A program made the translations under genes and the position numbers. The notes under the pieces are model-generated. The model was not told where the DNA came from and made no database searches. It saw only the letters and a list, made by a program, of their open reading frames with translations. From Ectothiorhodospiraceae bacterium (lineage in GTDB: Bacteria; Pseudomonadota; Gammaproteobacteria; HK1), in assembly GCA_024234875.1 (NCBI GenBank), contig JACKNM010000010.1, positions 1-64,000 on the forward strand: a DNA stretch of 64,000 nt. The letters are read 5' to 3'. Below are positions 52,339 through 61,750 of the stretch, piece by piece; within the stretch, counting starts at the first letter, position 1; each line of letters opens with the position of its first letter.

Positions 52339-52511
52339 CGGTGTCTCCGTGCGGTGGCGCCTGCCGCCACCGGTGTGGCGGCATCGTATCAGCTCGCGCC
52401 GGCCGGCCGTGTCGAACAGCGGGCGCTGGGCGCTGCGACCAGGCGGGGGAGCGTCTATCATCGGGCGCGGCATCGCCCGACGGTGCCGTCGCCCGCGCCG
52501 GAGTAGACGCC

Positions 52512-53210
52512 TTGAGCCGTGATCCCGACCTCATCGATTCCGCCGACACCCTGTTCGCGCGCCTGCGTGCGCGCTGCGAGGACGACTGGGCCGCGTACTG
52601 CGAGCACGCCTTCGTCCAGGGGCTCGGCGACGGATCGCTGCCCGAGGCGGCGTTTCGCCACTACCTGATCCAGGACTATCGCTTCCTGGTCCACTTCTCC
52701 CGCGCCTGGGCGCTCTCGGTCTACAAGTCCGACCGGCTCGACGAGATGCGCGCCGCCAGCCGCGTGCTGTCGGCCATCCTCGATCACGAGATGGGGCTGC
52801 ACGTGCAGTACTGCGCGCGCTGGGGGATCGGGCTCGAGGAGATGGAGCGCGCGCCGGAGGCGCGGGCCAACATGGCCTACACGCGTTACGTGCTCGAGCG
52901 CGGGGTGGCGGGCGACGCGCTCGATCTCCAGGTCGCGCTGGCGCCGTGCACCATCGGCTACGCCGTGATCGGGCGGCGGCTCGCGGCGCTGCCGGGGGCG
53001 CTCGACGCCGCCAACCCCTACCGGGACTGGGTCGAGATGTATTCCGGAGAGGCGTACCTGGAGTCGGTCCGCGAGACCGTGCGTCTCGTCGACCGTCTGG
53101 CGGAGCGGCGTCTCACGCCGGCGCGCTTCGAGGATCTGGTCGAGACCTTCCGCCAGGCGACGCGGCTCGAGGTCGCCTTCTGGGACATGGGGCTCGGGTG
53201 CGAGTCCTGA
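52512..53210 (+). CDS. tenA: TenA-family aminopyrimidine aminohydrolase
   Basis: 232 residues from TTG 52512, since no ATG or GTG fits the frame near the fold start. TenA catalytic residues are present: Asp55 in LIQDYRFL, Cys146 in APCTIGY, Tyr150, and Glu220 near the C terminus (RLEVAFW). It hydrolyses thiamine breakdown products (aminopyrimidine salvage). No thiamine riboswitch or thi gene is near. It is 34 bases upstream of the cysteine hydrolase and may be co-transcribed. Confidence 0.85.
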   Translation: MSRDPDLIDSADTLFARLRARCEDDWAAYCEHAFVQGLGDGSLPEAAFRHYLIQDYRFLVHFSRAWALSVYKSDRLDEMRAASRVLSAILDHEMGLHVQYCARWGIGLEEMERAPEARANMAYTRYVLERGVAGDALDLQVALAPCTIGYAVIGRRLAALPGALDAANPYRDWVEMYSGEAYLESVRETVRLVDRLAERRLTPARFEDLVETFRQATRLEVAFWDMGLGCES

Positions 53211-53244
53211 GTCCATTCGCGCGACCGGCTGGAGATTGAACGCG

Positions 53245-53904
53245 GTGTTCTCGGTGTTCTGTGACGACGGGCGGGTGTTCGAGGCGGTGCGTGCCAGCAC
53301 CGCGCTGCTGGTGATCGACATGCAGCGCGACTTCCTCGATTCGAACGGCATGTGCGCTGCCCGCGGGGCGGACATCTCGCACCTCGCGGGCGTCGTCCCG
53401 GCGGTGGAGCGCCTGCTCGCGGCCGCGCGCGAGTCCGCCACCACGGTGATCCACACTCGCGAGGGCTACGCGCCGGACCTGCACGACGTGCATCCGCCGA
53501 AGCGCGCGCGGGGCAGCGTCGGCACACCGGGGCCGCTCGGTCGGTTCCTGATCCGCGGCGAGCCCGGGCACGACTTCGTGGACCGCCTTCGCCCGTGGCC
53601 CGGAGAGCCGGTGGTCGACAAGCCGGGGTTCGGCGCCTTCTACCGCACCGAGCTCGATGCGCTCCTCGCCGAGCGCGGGATCTCGCACCTCGTGATCTGC
53701 GGCGTGACCACGCAGTGTTGTGTGGCGTCGACGCTGCGCGAGGCGACCGACCGCGGCTTCTGGTGCCTCACCGTGAGCGACGCCTGCGCCGCCATCGAGC
53801 CGGCGCACCATGACGCGACCCTCGCGGTGATCCGCTCCGAGGGCGACCTGTTCGGCTGGATCGCACGCACCGACGACGTGGTCGCCGGCCTGCGCGGTGG
53901 TTGA
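53245..53904 (+). CDS. Isochorismatase-family cysteine hydrolase
   Basis: 219 residues from GTG 53245 (GGAG ten bases upstream); TTG 53236 is too close to that site. LLVIDMQRDFLD carries the catalytic Asp, KPGFGAFYRTELDALL the Lys, and CGVTTQCCVASTLREATDRGF the Cys nucleophile. Members hydrolyse small amides such as ureidoacrylate, biuret or nicotinamide; the substrate is unknown. Paired with tenA, it may hydrolyse an amide released from a thiamine- or pyrimidine-like compound. Confidence 0.83.
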   Translation: MFSVFCDDGRVFEAVRASTALLVIDMQRDFLDSNGMCAARGADISHLAGVVPAVERLLAAARESATTVIHTREGYAPDLHDVHPPKRARGSVGTPGPLGRFLIRGEPGHDFVDRLRPWPGEPVVDKPGFGAFYRTELDALLAERGISHLVICGVTTQCCVASTLREATDRGFWCLTVSDACAAIEPAHHDATLAVIRSEGDLFGWIARTDDVVAGLRGG

Positions 53905-53924
53905 GCGCGCGCGGCACCACCGCG
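53893..53924. terminator. Hairpin across the end of the cysteine hydrolase gene
   Basis: CGCGGTGG (53893-53900) is the exact inverse of CCACCGCG (53917-53924). The hydrolase stop (53902-53904) is in the loop, and the minus-strand neighbour ends at 53926. Confidence 0.42.
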
Positions 53925-53925
53925 G

Positions 53926-54942
53926 TCAGATCGTCTCCCAGGTCCCCGAGCGCCAGGAGCGGTGCATCGCCTCGATCGCCCGCGTGTTGCGCACCGCGTC
54001 GTCGAGTGGCCACTGCCTGGCGGTCTCCCCGCGCACCAGGCGCGAGATGCGCTCGCCCTGCAGACGGTACTGGTCGACCGGCTCGAACGTGATGCGCTCG
54101 GTGGGCTCGGTGCCGGGGGCCTCGTGGCCGCGGCCGACGACGATGCGCGCGGCGAGCGTCGGCGGGTGCGCGTAGGGCACCTCGACCCTCAGCCACCCCG
54201 CGGTGCCCATGACCTGCAGCATCTGGTAGCGCGCCGAGCGCATCGAGCAGAAGAAGCTCGCCTGCGCGCGCGGGAACTGGAGAATCGCGCTCGCGGTGCG
54301 CTCGACCCCGAATGCCGGATCCATCGCCAGCAGCGCCAGCGCGCGCCGCGGCTCGTCGCGGAGCACCAGCCGCGACACCGCGGTGCAGTAGCAGCCGATG
54401 TCGTACAGACTGCCGCCGCCGTACTCGGGCTGGTGGCGGATGTCCGCCGGGTCGTCTCCGAAGTAGCAGTACGTCCCCTGCAGCCCGGTGACCTCGCCGA
54501 TGACCCCGTCGTCGATCAGCGCGTGCACCCGCGCCCACTGCGGGTGGTCGCGGACCATGAACGCCTCCTCGCAGACCAGCCCGGTGCGCTCACGGGCGGC
54601 GACCAGCGCCGCGATCTCGCGCGCCTCGACGGCCAGCGGCTTCTCGCACAGCACGTGCTTGCCGGCCTCCAGCGCGCGGATGCTCCATTCGACGTGCATG
54701 TGGTTCGGTAGGGGGATGTAGACCGCCTCGATCTCGGGGTCCGCGAGCAAGGCCTCGTAGCTGCCGTGGGCGCGTGCGAGGCCGAGCTCGTGCGCCGCCG
54801 CCGCGGCACGAGCGGCGTCGCGCGAGGCAATGGCTCGGACGTCGCAGAGTGGGCTCGCCTGCATTCCTGGGATGACGCGCTCGGTTGCGATTCGCGCGAC
54901 CCCGAGCACGCCCCAGACCACCGGACGGAACGCATCGCTCAT
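53926..54942 (-). CDS. Gfo/Idh/MocA family oxidoreductase
   Basis: 338 residues from ATG 54942. VVWGVLGVARIATERVIPGM is the NAD(P)-binding start; YIPLPNHMHVEWSIRALEAGKHVLCEKPLAV contains the family Lys in EKP. GGGSLYDIGCY is the substrate-site block. It oxidises or reduces a sugar, inositol or similar polyol. It overlaps the upstream SDR gene by four bases, forming an operon SDR-Gfo. Confidence 0.88.
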   Translation of the reverse strand: MSDAFRPVVWGVLGVARIATERVIPGMQASPLCDVRAIASRDAARAAAAAHELGLARAHGSYEALLADPEIEAVYIPLPNHMHVEWSIRALEAGKHVLCEKPLAVEAREIAALVAARERTGLVCEEAFMVRDHPQWARVHALIDDGVIGEVTGLQGTYCYFGDDPADIRHQPEYGGGSLYDIGCYCTAVSRLVLRDEPRRALALLAMDPAFGVERTASAILQFPRAQASFFCSMRSARYQMLQVMGTAGWLRVEVPYAHPPTLAARIVVGRGHEAPGTEPTERITFEPVDQYRLQGERISRLVRGETARQWPLDDAVRNTRAIEAMHRSWRSGTWETI

Positions 54943-55730
54943 CGCTTGCCTCCTGGCCAGCCGGGGTACTGGTTGTACGTCACCGAGGCGAGCCAGCCGG
55001 CGTCGATGGGCAGCGCGACCCCGGTCACCATGCGCGCGGCGGGCGAGCACAGGAAGGCGATGCCGTCGGCGATGTCCTCCGGGCGCACCATGCAACCGAG
55101 CGCGCTCTGCGCGTGCATCACCGACGGATCGCGCAGACCGGCGTCGATGCGCGAGCGCATCTGCTCGGTCAGCACGTAGCCCGGAATCACCGCGTTGACG
55201 CGCACGCCGCGCGGGCCGAGCTCGGCGGCGAGGATGGCGGTGAGCTGGTTGATGGCGGCCTTCCCCGGCCCGTAGGCGAGCAGCGGGAACGCGGCCACGC
55301 TCGACGTCGAGGAGATGTTGACGATCGCGCCGCCACCGCGCTCGGCCATGGTCTCCGCGAACGCGCGACAGCAGAGATAGGTGCCGCGGTAGTTGATCGC
55401 CCACACCCGGTCGTGCTCGGCGAGGTCGAAGGTCTCCAGCAGGCTCAGGTTCTGCAGCACGCCGGCGGAGTTGACCAGTACCGAGGGCATGCCGACGGCG
55501 GCGGTGACGCCCTCGGCCAGCGCCCTGATCGAGTCCTCTTGCGCGACGTCGACGTGCCAGGCGCGGGCGTCACCACCGGCGGCGACGATCTCGTCCACCA
55601 CCCGCGCAGCGCCCGCGTCGTTCACGTCGGCGACGACCACCAGGTCGCCGTCCGCGGCGAGGCGTCGCGCGGTGGCGCGCCCGATGCCGCTGCCGCCGCC
55701 GGTGACCACCGCGATGCGTTGCTCGCTCAT
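54939..55730 (-). CDS. Short-chain dehydrogenase/reductase
   Basis: 263 residues from ATG 55730. VVTGGGSGIGRATARRL is the TGxxxGxG motif, NSAG, NISST and Tyr-x-x-x-Lys (YGPGK) form the active site, and VTGVALPIDAGW closes the fold. It pairs with the Gfo/Idh enzyme by a four-base overlap. A sugar or keto-acid pathway is likely, but the substrate is not readable. Confidence 0.9.
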   Translation of the reverse strand: MSEQRIAVVTGGGSGIGRATARRLAADGDLVVVADVNDAGAARVVDEIVAAGGDARAWHVDVAQEDSIRALAEGVTAAVGMPSVLVNSAGVLQNLSLLETFDLAEHDRVWAINYRGTYLCCRAFAETMAERGGGAIVNISSTSSVAAFPLLAYGPGKAAINQLTAILAAELGPRGVRVNAVIPGYVLTEQMRSRIDAGLRDPSVMHAQSALGCMVRPEDIADGIAFLCSPAARMVTGVALPIDAGWLASVTYNQYPGWPGGKR

Positions 55731-55749
55731 GCTTTGCTCCGAATGGGGA

Positions 55750-56700
55750 TCAGACACAGCGCGTCTCGAGTCCCTTCACCGCGGCCACCAGGGTCTGGTT
55801 GACCGGCGTCGGGATGCGGTGGCGGGCACCGAGGCGCACCACCGCGCCGCTGATGAAGTCGACCTCGGTGCGCCGTCCGTTGCGGAGATCGGTGCAGGCG
55901 CTCGACTTGGCGTCTCCGGTGCCGCCGGCCTCCGCCACCGCGACGCGCATCAGCATCTCGCGCGACTCCGCCGGGTCCAGCACGTGCCCGCAGGCAGCGG
56001 CAACCAGCCGTGCCTCCTCGACCGCCGCCATCACCGTCGCTCGCAACTCGGCGACGCCCATGATCTCCCGCGAGCTGAGGTCGGTGATGGCCGAGAGCGC
56101 GCTGAAGCCGATGTTCGCGAGCAGCTTCTTCCACTTGTCGCGCATGATGTCGTCGCTCGCTCGGGTATCGAGGCCGGCGGCGGTGAAGGTCTCGGCGACG
56201 CGTCTGGCGCGCGCGCTCGCGCCGCCGCCGAGCTCGCCGACCCAGGTCGGGAGCTCGCCGAAATTGCGCACCACGCCCGGTGCCATCACCGTCGCCCCCT
56301 GGGCGGTGAGGCCACCGAGCATCCGCTCGCGCCCGACGATGCCCGCGATCACCTCCTCGTTGCCGAGGCCGTTCTGGAAGCTGATGACGACGGTGGACGG
56401 CGCGAGGAGGCCGGCGGCGCCGGCCAGCGCCTCGGCGGTGTGCAGCGCCTTGCACTGGACCAGGAGCAGGTCCGGTGGCGTCAGGGTCTCCGGCTCGGTG
56501 GTCGCCGGGACGGCGATGGTGCGCTCGCCACCGTGGCCGATGAGCCGCAACCCGTCGCGTCGGATCGCTGCCACGTGCTCCGGCCAGCGGTCGAGCAGGC
56601 TCACGTCGAGCCCGCCGGTATGCAGCACACCGCCGAACAGGCACCCCATCGCGCCCGCGCCGAGCACCACCACCCGTCGCGGTTCCCACCCGTCGTCCAT
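55750..56700 (-). CDS. Ketopantoate reductase family protein
   Basis: 316 residues from ATG 56700. RVVVLGAGAMGCLFGGVL is the Rossmann motif, LLVQCKA and SFQNGLGNEE match PanE, and the catalytic Lys is in DKWKKLLANIGFSALSAI. True PanE reduces ketopantoate for coenzyme A; many paralogues reduce other 2-oxo acids. 19 bases upstream of the SDR-Gfo pair, which makes a pathway-specific reductase plausible. Confidence 0.87.
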   Translation of the reverse strand: MDDGWEPRRVVVLGAGAMGCLFGGVLHTGGLDVSLLDRWPEHVAAIRRDGLRLIGHGGERTIAVPATTEPETLTPPDLLLVQCKALHTAEALAGAAGLLAPSTVVISFQNGLGNEEVIAGIVGRERMLGGLTAQGATVMAPGVVRNFGELPTWVGELGGGASARARRVAETFTAAGLDTRASDDIMRDKWKKLLANIGFSALSAITDLSSREIMGVAELRATVMAAVEEARLVAAACGHVLDPAESREMLMRVAVAEAGGTGDAKSSACTDLRNGRRTEVDFISGAVVRLGARHRIPTPVNQTLVAAVKGLETRCV

Positions 56701-56952
56701 CGTCCGTTCCCCCTCGAGCGCAGGCGTCAACGCTAGCACGAGCCGCGACCGGCGCGGGACACGGCGCGCCGGCGCCGATCGGCGGATTCGCGGGGACTCT
56801 GCTAAGGTGCCGACCACGCGATGGCCCGACTCGGTGAGCCACGCAGACGGGGGCTACACGGTGAGACGACGACCAACCGATGCGGTGTGCGGTGACGGCG
56901 GCGGTGCGCGCCATCGGGCCGGCGCGCGATCGGGCACGGCGCCCATCGCCCG

Positions 56953-57543
56953 ATGAAGCCGGTCGGTGCCCGCACGTCGTCGCCGCTCGGCGTCGAGCCG
57001 AATCTGACCCGTGCCATCCACGATGCGCTCGCGCTGTGCGCCGAGGAGTCCGGCCCACCACCATCGGAGCCGCTCGACGATCTGTTCCGAACCCTCGCCG
57101 AGGCCGACGACCGCTCCTCGCGCTCCGAGGCCGAGGACCTGATCTGGGCGCTGTGGTGCAGCCACGCCGACGCGCGCGCCGCGCGCGCCATGCGCCACGC
57201 CATCGGGGCCCTCTCGCGCGGGGATCTGGAGGCGGCGGGCCGCCTGCTCGACGACCTGGTGGTCGCGCAACCGGACTGGGCCGAGGCCTGGAACAAGCGC
57301 GCCACGGTGCGCTTCCTCGAGGGTCGCAACGCAGAGAGCGTCGACGACATCGTCCGCACCCTGCGGCTCGAGCCCCGTCACTTCGGGGCGCTCGGCGGCC
57401 TCGGGCAGATCTGCCTGCGGGTCGGCGACGAGACCGGGGCGCTGGTCGCGTTCGAGTACGCGCTGCGCCGCAACCCGAATCTCGACAGCCTGCGCGAGGA
57501 AGTGGCACGCCTGCGTCCGCGGCTGCTGCGAACCCTGCACTGA
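56953..57543 (+). CDS. TPR-repeat protein
   Basis: 196 residues. Helical throughout, with two TPR-like repeats near residues 95-125 and 130-165 (AEAWNKRATVRFLEGR, GALVAFEYALRRNPN). No signal peptide. 73 bases upstream of the RNase J-like gene and on the same strand, so it could be a partner. Function unknown. Confidence 0.78.
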   Translation: MKPVGARTSSPLGVEPNLTRAIHDALALCAEESGPPPSEPLDDLFRTLAEADDRSSRSEAEDLIWALWCSHADARAARAMRHAIGALSRGDLEAAGRLLDDLVVAQPDWAEAWNKRATVRFLEGRNAESVDDIVRTLRLEPRHFGALGGLGQICLRVGDETGALVAFEYALRRNPNLDSLREEVARLRPRLLRTLH

Positions 57544-57616
57544 TCGTGGCGAACGGCGACCGCCCTCCGGTGCCGCGGGCACCCGGCCCGTGCACGCGCG
57601 TGCCGGAGCCTCGCCG

Positions 57617-59014
57617 ATGAGCCGGCCGGAGGCTGCCGCGTCGTTCGTGCCCGACGCCGATACCCTCGCCTACCTGCCGCTCGGCGGCACCGGCGAGATC
57701 GGGATGAACCTCAATCTCTACGGCCACGCCGGCGCCTGGCTGATGGTCGACTGCGGGATGATGGTCGACCGCGACCGACCGGACGGCATCCTGCTGCCCG
57801 ACCCGAGATTCGTCGCCGAGCAGGCCGATCGCCTGGTCGGGCTGGTGCTGACCCACGCGCACCAGGACCACCTCGGCGCCCTGCCGTGGCTGTGGCCGGC
57901 GCTGCGCTGCCCGATCTGGGCGACGCCGTTCACCGCCGAGGTGCTCCGCCGGCAACTCGCCCGGCGCGGGGTGCCGTTCGCGGGCCTGCTCGATCTGCGC
58001 ACCGCGCGGCCGGGCCGGCCCGAGCAGATCGGTCCGTTCTCGGTCGAATGGGTGACCCTGACCCACTCCATCCCGGAGCCGTGCGCGGTGATCCTCGAGA
58101 CCCCGGCCGGCACCGTCCTCCACACCGGCGACTGGAAGCTCGAGGAGGCGCCGGTGGTGGGCGATGCCTACGACCGGGCCCGGTTGGAGCGGCTCGGCCG
58201 CTCCCGGCCGCTGGCGATGGTCGGTGACTCCACCAACGCGACGGTGGAGGGCTCGACGCCGGCGGAGGCGAGCCTCGAGCCGGGTCTCGAGCGCGCGGTG
58301 CGCGAGGCCGGCGGCGGACGGGTGGTGGTCGGCTGCTTCTCGAGCAACGTCGCGCGGCTGGTGACCCTCGGCCGGGTGGCGGTGGCGACCGGGCGGCGGC
58401 TGTGCATGCTCGGGCGAGCCATCGAGCACATGGTCGGCGCGGCGCGGGGGACCGGCTACTGGGGCGTCGACGTGTCGTGGGTGCCGGCGCGCGACATCGG
58501 CTACCTGCCGCGCGACGAGGTGCTGGCCGTCGCCACCGGAAGCCAGGGCGAGCCACGGGCGGCGCTCGACCGGCTGGCCGCCGGCAATCATCGCGATCTC
58601 GACCTCGAGCCCGGCGACACCGTGATCCTCTCGGCGCGCCAGATCCCCGGCAACGAGGAGGCCATCGCGCGGCTGTGCGAGCGGCTGCGCGCTCGGGGCG
58701 TGCGCGTGGTGGGCGCCGACGGCGAGCACCACATCCATGCCTCCGGGCACCCCGCGCGGGACGATCTCCGCCGCATGTACGGCTGGGTCCGGCCGCGCAT
58801 CGCGGTGCCGACCCACGGCGAGGCGCGCCATCTCGACGCCCACGCCGAGCTCGCCCGCGAGTGCGGGGTCGAGACGATTCTCCCGGCCCGCAACGGCACC
58901 GTGTGTCAGCTCGCGCCGGGTCGACCCGGCATCGTCGCCCGCGTGCCGACCGGGCGCCTGCGCGTCGAGCGCGACGACGACGAGCCGGTCCCGGTCGGCC
59001 CGGACCTCGAGTAG
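57617..59014 (+). CDS. RNase J-like metallo-beta-lactamase/beta-CASP protein
   Basis: 465 residues from ATG 57617. LTHAHQDHLG is the HxHxDH zinc motif, HTGDWKLEE carries the next Asp, DSTNA and CFSSNVARL start the beta-CASP insert, and HHIHASGHPARDDLRRMY is the RNase J signature. The usual ~100-residue C-terminal domain of RNase J is missing, giving a short form. It probably processes or degrades RNA. The TAG stop is followed at once by CCCGGG. Confidence 0.85.
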   Translation: MSRPEAAASFVPDADTLAYLPLGGTGEIGMNLNLYGHAGAWLMVDCGMMVDRDRPDGILLPDPRFVAEQADRLVGLVLTHAHQDHLGALPWLWPALRCPIWATPFTAEVLRRQLARRGVPFAGLLDLRTARPGRPEQIGPFSVEWVTLTHSIPEPCAVILETPAGTVLHTGDWKLEEAPVVGDAYDRARLERLGRSRPLAMVGDSTNATVEGSTPAEASLEPGLERAVREAGGGRVVVGCFSSNVARLVTLGRVAVATGRRLCMLGRAIEHMVGAARGTGYWGVDVSWVPARDIGYLPRDEVLAVATGSQGEPRAALDRLAAGNHRDLDLEPGDTVILSARQIPGNEEAIARLCERLRARGVRVVGADGEHHIHASGHPARDDLRRMYGWVRPRIAVPTHGEARHLDAHAELARECGVETILPARNGTVCQLAPGRPGIVARVPTGRLRVERDDDEPVPVGPDLE

Positions 59015-59123
59015 CCCGGGCGCCGCCCCGGTCCGGACGCCACCTCCCCCTACCCGCCACGCGCCGCCACCCCTACAGTGTCGCCACCGCGCCGCTCGCC
59101 GGCGCCCGACGCCGGTGGCCGCC

Positions 59124-61109
59124 ATGTCGACCCTCTTCCCCACCCTCTTCTCGCCGGTCCGCCTCGGCGGTCTCGAGATCCGCAACCGCGTGTTCTCGAC
59201 CGGGCACATGACCAGCATGCTGACCGACGGGCTTCCGAACGCGGACTTCGTCGCCTATCACGAGGCGCGCGCCGCCGGCGGGGCCGGGCTCATCATCACC
59301 GAGTCGGCGGCGGTGCACGCGACCTCGAGCGCCTACAACATGCAGGTGTTCGACGATCGCTGCGTGCCCGCGCTCGAGCGGGTGGCCGCGGCGGTGCGGG
59401 CGCACGGCTGCCGGCTCTTCGGCCAGCTCGGGCACGGCGGCCGCGAGTCGCATTCCACCAAGGACGGCGCCGCCCCCGTCTCCTACGGGCCGTCGCAGGA
59501 CCACACCGAGCGCTTCCACGTCGCCTCGCGCGCGTTACCCACCGCCCTGGTCGCGGACATCGTGCGTGGCTACGGTGAGGCGGCGGCGCGCTACCTGGCG
59601 GCGGGCTACGACGGCGTCGAGATCATGGCGAGCCACGCGCTGCTCCCGGCGCAGTTCCTGAACCCGCGCGTGAACCGGCGGACCGACGCCTACGGCGGCT
59701 CGCTCGCGAACCGGATGCGCTTCCTGCGCGAGGCGATCGCGAGCGTGCGCGACCGCGTCGGGCGCGACCTGGTCCTCGGGGTGCGCATCTCGATGGACGA
59801 GATGAATCACGAGGGGCTGGTTCCCGAGGAGACGCTCGAGGTCTGCCAGGCGCTCGACGCCGACGGCGCGATCGACTTCATCGACGTCATCGCGGGCTCG
59901 ATGACCGGCCTGGCGGGTGCGGTGCACGTGGTGCCGCCGATGAACGTGGATCCAGGCTATCTCGCTCCGGTCGCCGGGCGCCTGCGGGCGCTGGTCGAGA
60001 CGCCGGTGCTGGTGGCCGGGCGGATCAACCAGCCCCACGTCGCCGAGGCCATCCTGCGCGCTGGCCAGGCCGACATGTGCGGCATGACGCGGGCCCAGAT
60101 CTGCGATCCGGAGATGGCGTCGAAGGCGGCGGCGGACCAGGTCGACGACATCCGCGCCTGCATCGGCTGCAACCAGGCCTGCATCGGTCACATGCAGGCC
60201 GGCTATCCGATCTCGTGCATCCAGCATCCCGAGACCGGCCGCGAGCGTCGCTATGGCCGGCGCGGCCGAGCGGAGCCGTCGCGGCGGGTGCTGGTGGTCG
60301 GTGGCGGGCCCGCCGGCATGAAGGCGGCGGCGGTGGCGGCGGAGCGCGGTCATCGGGTGACGCTGGTGGAGCGGGAGCGCGAGCTCGGTGGGCAGGTGAG
60401 ACTCGCCCGCGCGCTGCCCGGCCGAGCGGAGTTCGGCGGGTTGGTCACCAACCTCGCCCGCGAGATGAGCCGTGCGGGGGTGACGGTGCGGCTCGGGGTC
60501 GAGGCGACGCGTGCGCTGGTCGATGCCGAGCGCGTCGAGGCGGTGGTCCTCGCCACCGGTGCGCGGGTGCGTGTCCCGGCCATCGAGGGCGCGGAGTCCG
60601 CGCACGTCGTCGACGCCTGGCAGGTGATCGAGGACCGCGTGAACGTCGGCGCGCGGGTGGTGGTGGCGGACTGGCGCTGCGACTGGGTCGGCATGGGTGT
60701 CGCGGAGAAGCTCGCGCGTGCCGGCTGCCACGTCCGGCTCGCGGTCAACGGCTACGTTCCCGGCCAGACCATCCAGCAGTACGTGCGCGACCGCTGGGTC
60801 GGCGACCTGCACCGCCTCGGGGTCGAGATCATCCCCTACGCGCGCCTGCACGGCGTCGACGAGGACACGGTGTACCTGCAGCACACCGCGAGCGGCGAGC
60901 CGATGCTCTGCGAGGGCGTCGATACCCTGGTGGCGGCCACCGGCACCGCACCGTGCACCACGCTCGAGACCGCGCTGGAGGGGTTCGACGGGCAACTGCT
61001 GCTCGCCGGCGACTGCCTGAGCCCGCGCACCTGCGAGGAGGCGGTGCTCGAGGGACTGCGTGCCGGGCTCGCCGTCGGCGACCCGCGCGCGCAGGCCTAC
61101 CCGGTCTGA
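59124..61109 (+). CDS. NADH:flavin oxidoreductase of the 2,4-dienoyl-CoA reductase / trimethylamine dehydrogenase type
   Basis: 661 residues from ATG 59124; the upstream frame shadows the RNase J-like gene. Residues 5-330 form an old-yellow-enzyme FMN barrel (LGGLEIRNRVFSTGHM, GQLGHGGRES). Cys346, 349, 353 and 365 (CIGCNQACIGH) bind a 4Fe-4S cluster. Residues 385-661 hold FAD and NAD folds (RRVLVVGGGPAGMKAAA). It could reduce enoyl-CoAs or demethylate amines such as trimethylamine or dimethylglycine. The gene stands alone, and the exact substrate is unclear. Confidence 0.87.
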   Translation: MSTLFPTLFSPVRLGGLEIRNRVFSTGHMTSMLTDGLPNADFVAYHEARAAGGAGLIITESAAVHATSSAYNMQVFDDRCVPALERVAAAVRAHGCRLFGQLGHGGRESHSTKDGAAPVSYGPSQDHTERFHVASRALPTALVADIVRGYGEAAARYLAAGYDGVEIMASHALLPAQFLNPRVNRRTDAYGGSLANRMRFLREAIASVRDRVGRDLVLGVRISMDEMNHEGLVPEETLEVCQALDADGAIDFIDVIAGSMTGLAGAVHVVPPMNVDPGYLAPVAGRLRALVETPVLVAGRINQPHVAEAILRAGQADMCGMTRAQICDPEMASKAAADQVDDIRACIGCNQACIGHMQAGYPISCIQHPETGRERRYGRRGRAEPSRRVLVVGGGPAGMKAAAVAAERGHRVTLVERERELGGQVRLARALPGRAEFGGLVTNLAREMSRAGVTVRLGVEATRALVDAERVEAVVLATGARVRVPAIEGAESAHVVDAWQVIEDRVNVGARVVVADWRCDWVGMGVAEKLARAGCHVRLAVNGYVPGQTIQQYVRDRWVGDLHRLGVEIIPYARLHGVDEDTVYLQHTASGEPMLCEGVDTLVAATGTAPCTTLETALEGFDGQLLLAGDCLSPRTCEEAVLEGLRAGLAVGDPRAQAYPV

Positions 61110-61112
61110 GCG

Positions 61113-61159
61113 ATCGGCGAGCGGGCCACCGGCATGGTGCTGGACCCGAGGCCCGTCGC
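61113..61159. terminator. Hairpin between convergent genes
   Basis: CGGCGAGCGGGCC (61113-61125) pairs with GGCCCGTCGCCG (61148-61159) with one bulge, between the stops at 61109 and 61168. Confidence 0.42.
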
Positions 61160-61167
61160 CGCGCGGC

Positions 61168-61659
61168 TCAGCTGACCTCGCTCGGGTCGGCGAATACGGT
61201 GCGCCGCTCGATCTCGGCCACGTTCTCCGGCCGTGGGAACGGTGCGGGGGCGGGCTCGCCCGGCGTGCGCGCGCGGCCGATGGCGGAGAAGAAGTCGCCC
61301 AGCCCACCGGGCATCAGCACCCAGAAGAAGCGCATGTCCTCGCTCCCGGTGTTGACGAACTTGTGCTTGCGATCCGGGCCGAGAAAGAGCGTGGTGCCGG
61401 GGCGCATCGGGTGGGTCTCGCCGTCGACGATCGCCTCCCCCTCGCCCTGGTAGACGAGGATCAGCTCCTCGTGACGGTCGTGGGCGTGCTCGCGTACGAA
61501 GCATCCCGGGGCGACCGACTGCACGCCGGATTCGAACGGGGTTCGCGACTCCACACGGTGTCGCGAGAGGTGGATCTCCACGAAGCCGTTGGCCGGCACG
61601 GGCTGCCAGTAGCTCTCGCCCGAGTCCGGCTGGACGACATAGGCCTTGCTCTCGGTCAT
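61168..61659 (-). CDS. Cupin-domain protein
   Basis: 163 residues from ATG 61659 (AGGAGGAG upstream). CFVREHAHDRHEELILVYQGEG is cupin motif 1 with the HxH and Glu ligands; MRPGTTLFLGPDRKHKFVNTG is motif 2 with the His. Metal binding is therefore intact. It could be a dioxygenase-like or sensor protein. It lies 91 bases downstream of the NhaR-like gene and on the same strand, and may share its transcript. Confidence 0.83.
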   Translation of the reverse strand: MTESKAYVVQPDSGESYWQPVPANGFVEIHLSRHRVESRTPFESGVQSVAPGCFVREHAHDRHEELILVYQGEGEAIVDGETHPMRPGTTLFLGPDRKHKFVNTGSEDMRFFWVLMPGGLGDFFSAIGRARTPGEPAPAPFPRPENVAEIERRTVFADPSEVS

Positions 61660-61750
61660 GGCTCCTCCTGCTGGTGCGGACGGCTTGCGTGCCGGAGCGA
61701 GCGAGTATTGCACGGCTCTCCGCGGCGTCGCGACCGCGCCGCCAGCCGGG

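Noticed and set aside
52339..52511. Thiamine (TPP) riboswitch before tenA
   Set aside because: No CTGAGA-type core or matching helix is visible in the gap.
55727..59218. A 1163-codon open frame on the minus strand, and similar long frames at 11741-14536 (+), 12480-15083 (-) and 6598-9225 (-)
   Set aside because: They run antisense to or out of frame with well-supported genes, are extremely rich in Arg, Ala, His and Gly, and match no family. Such frames arise from the high GC content.
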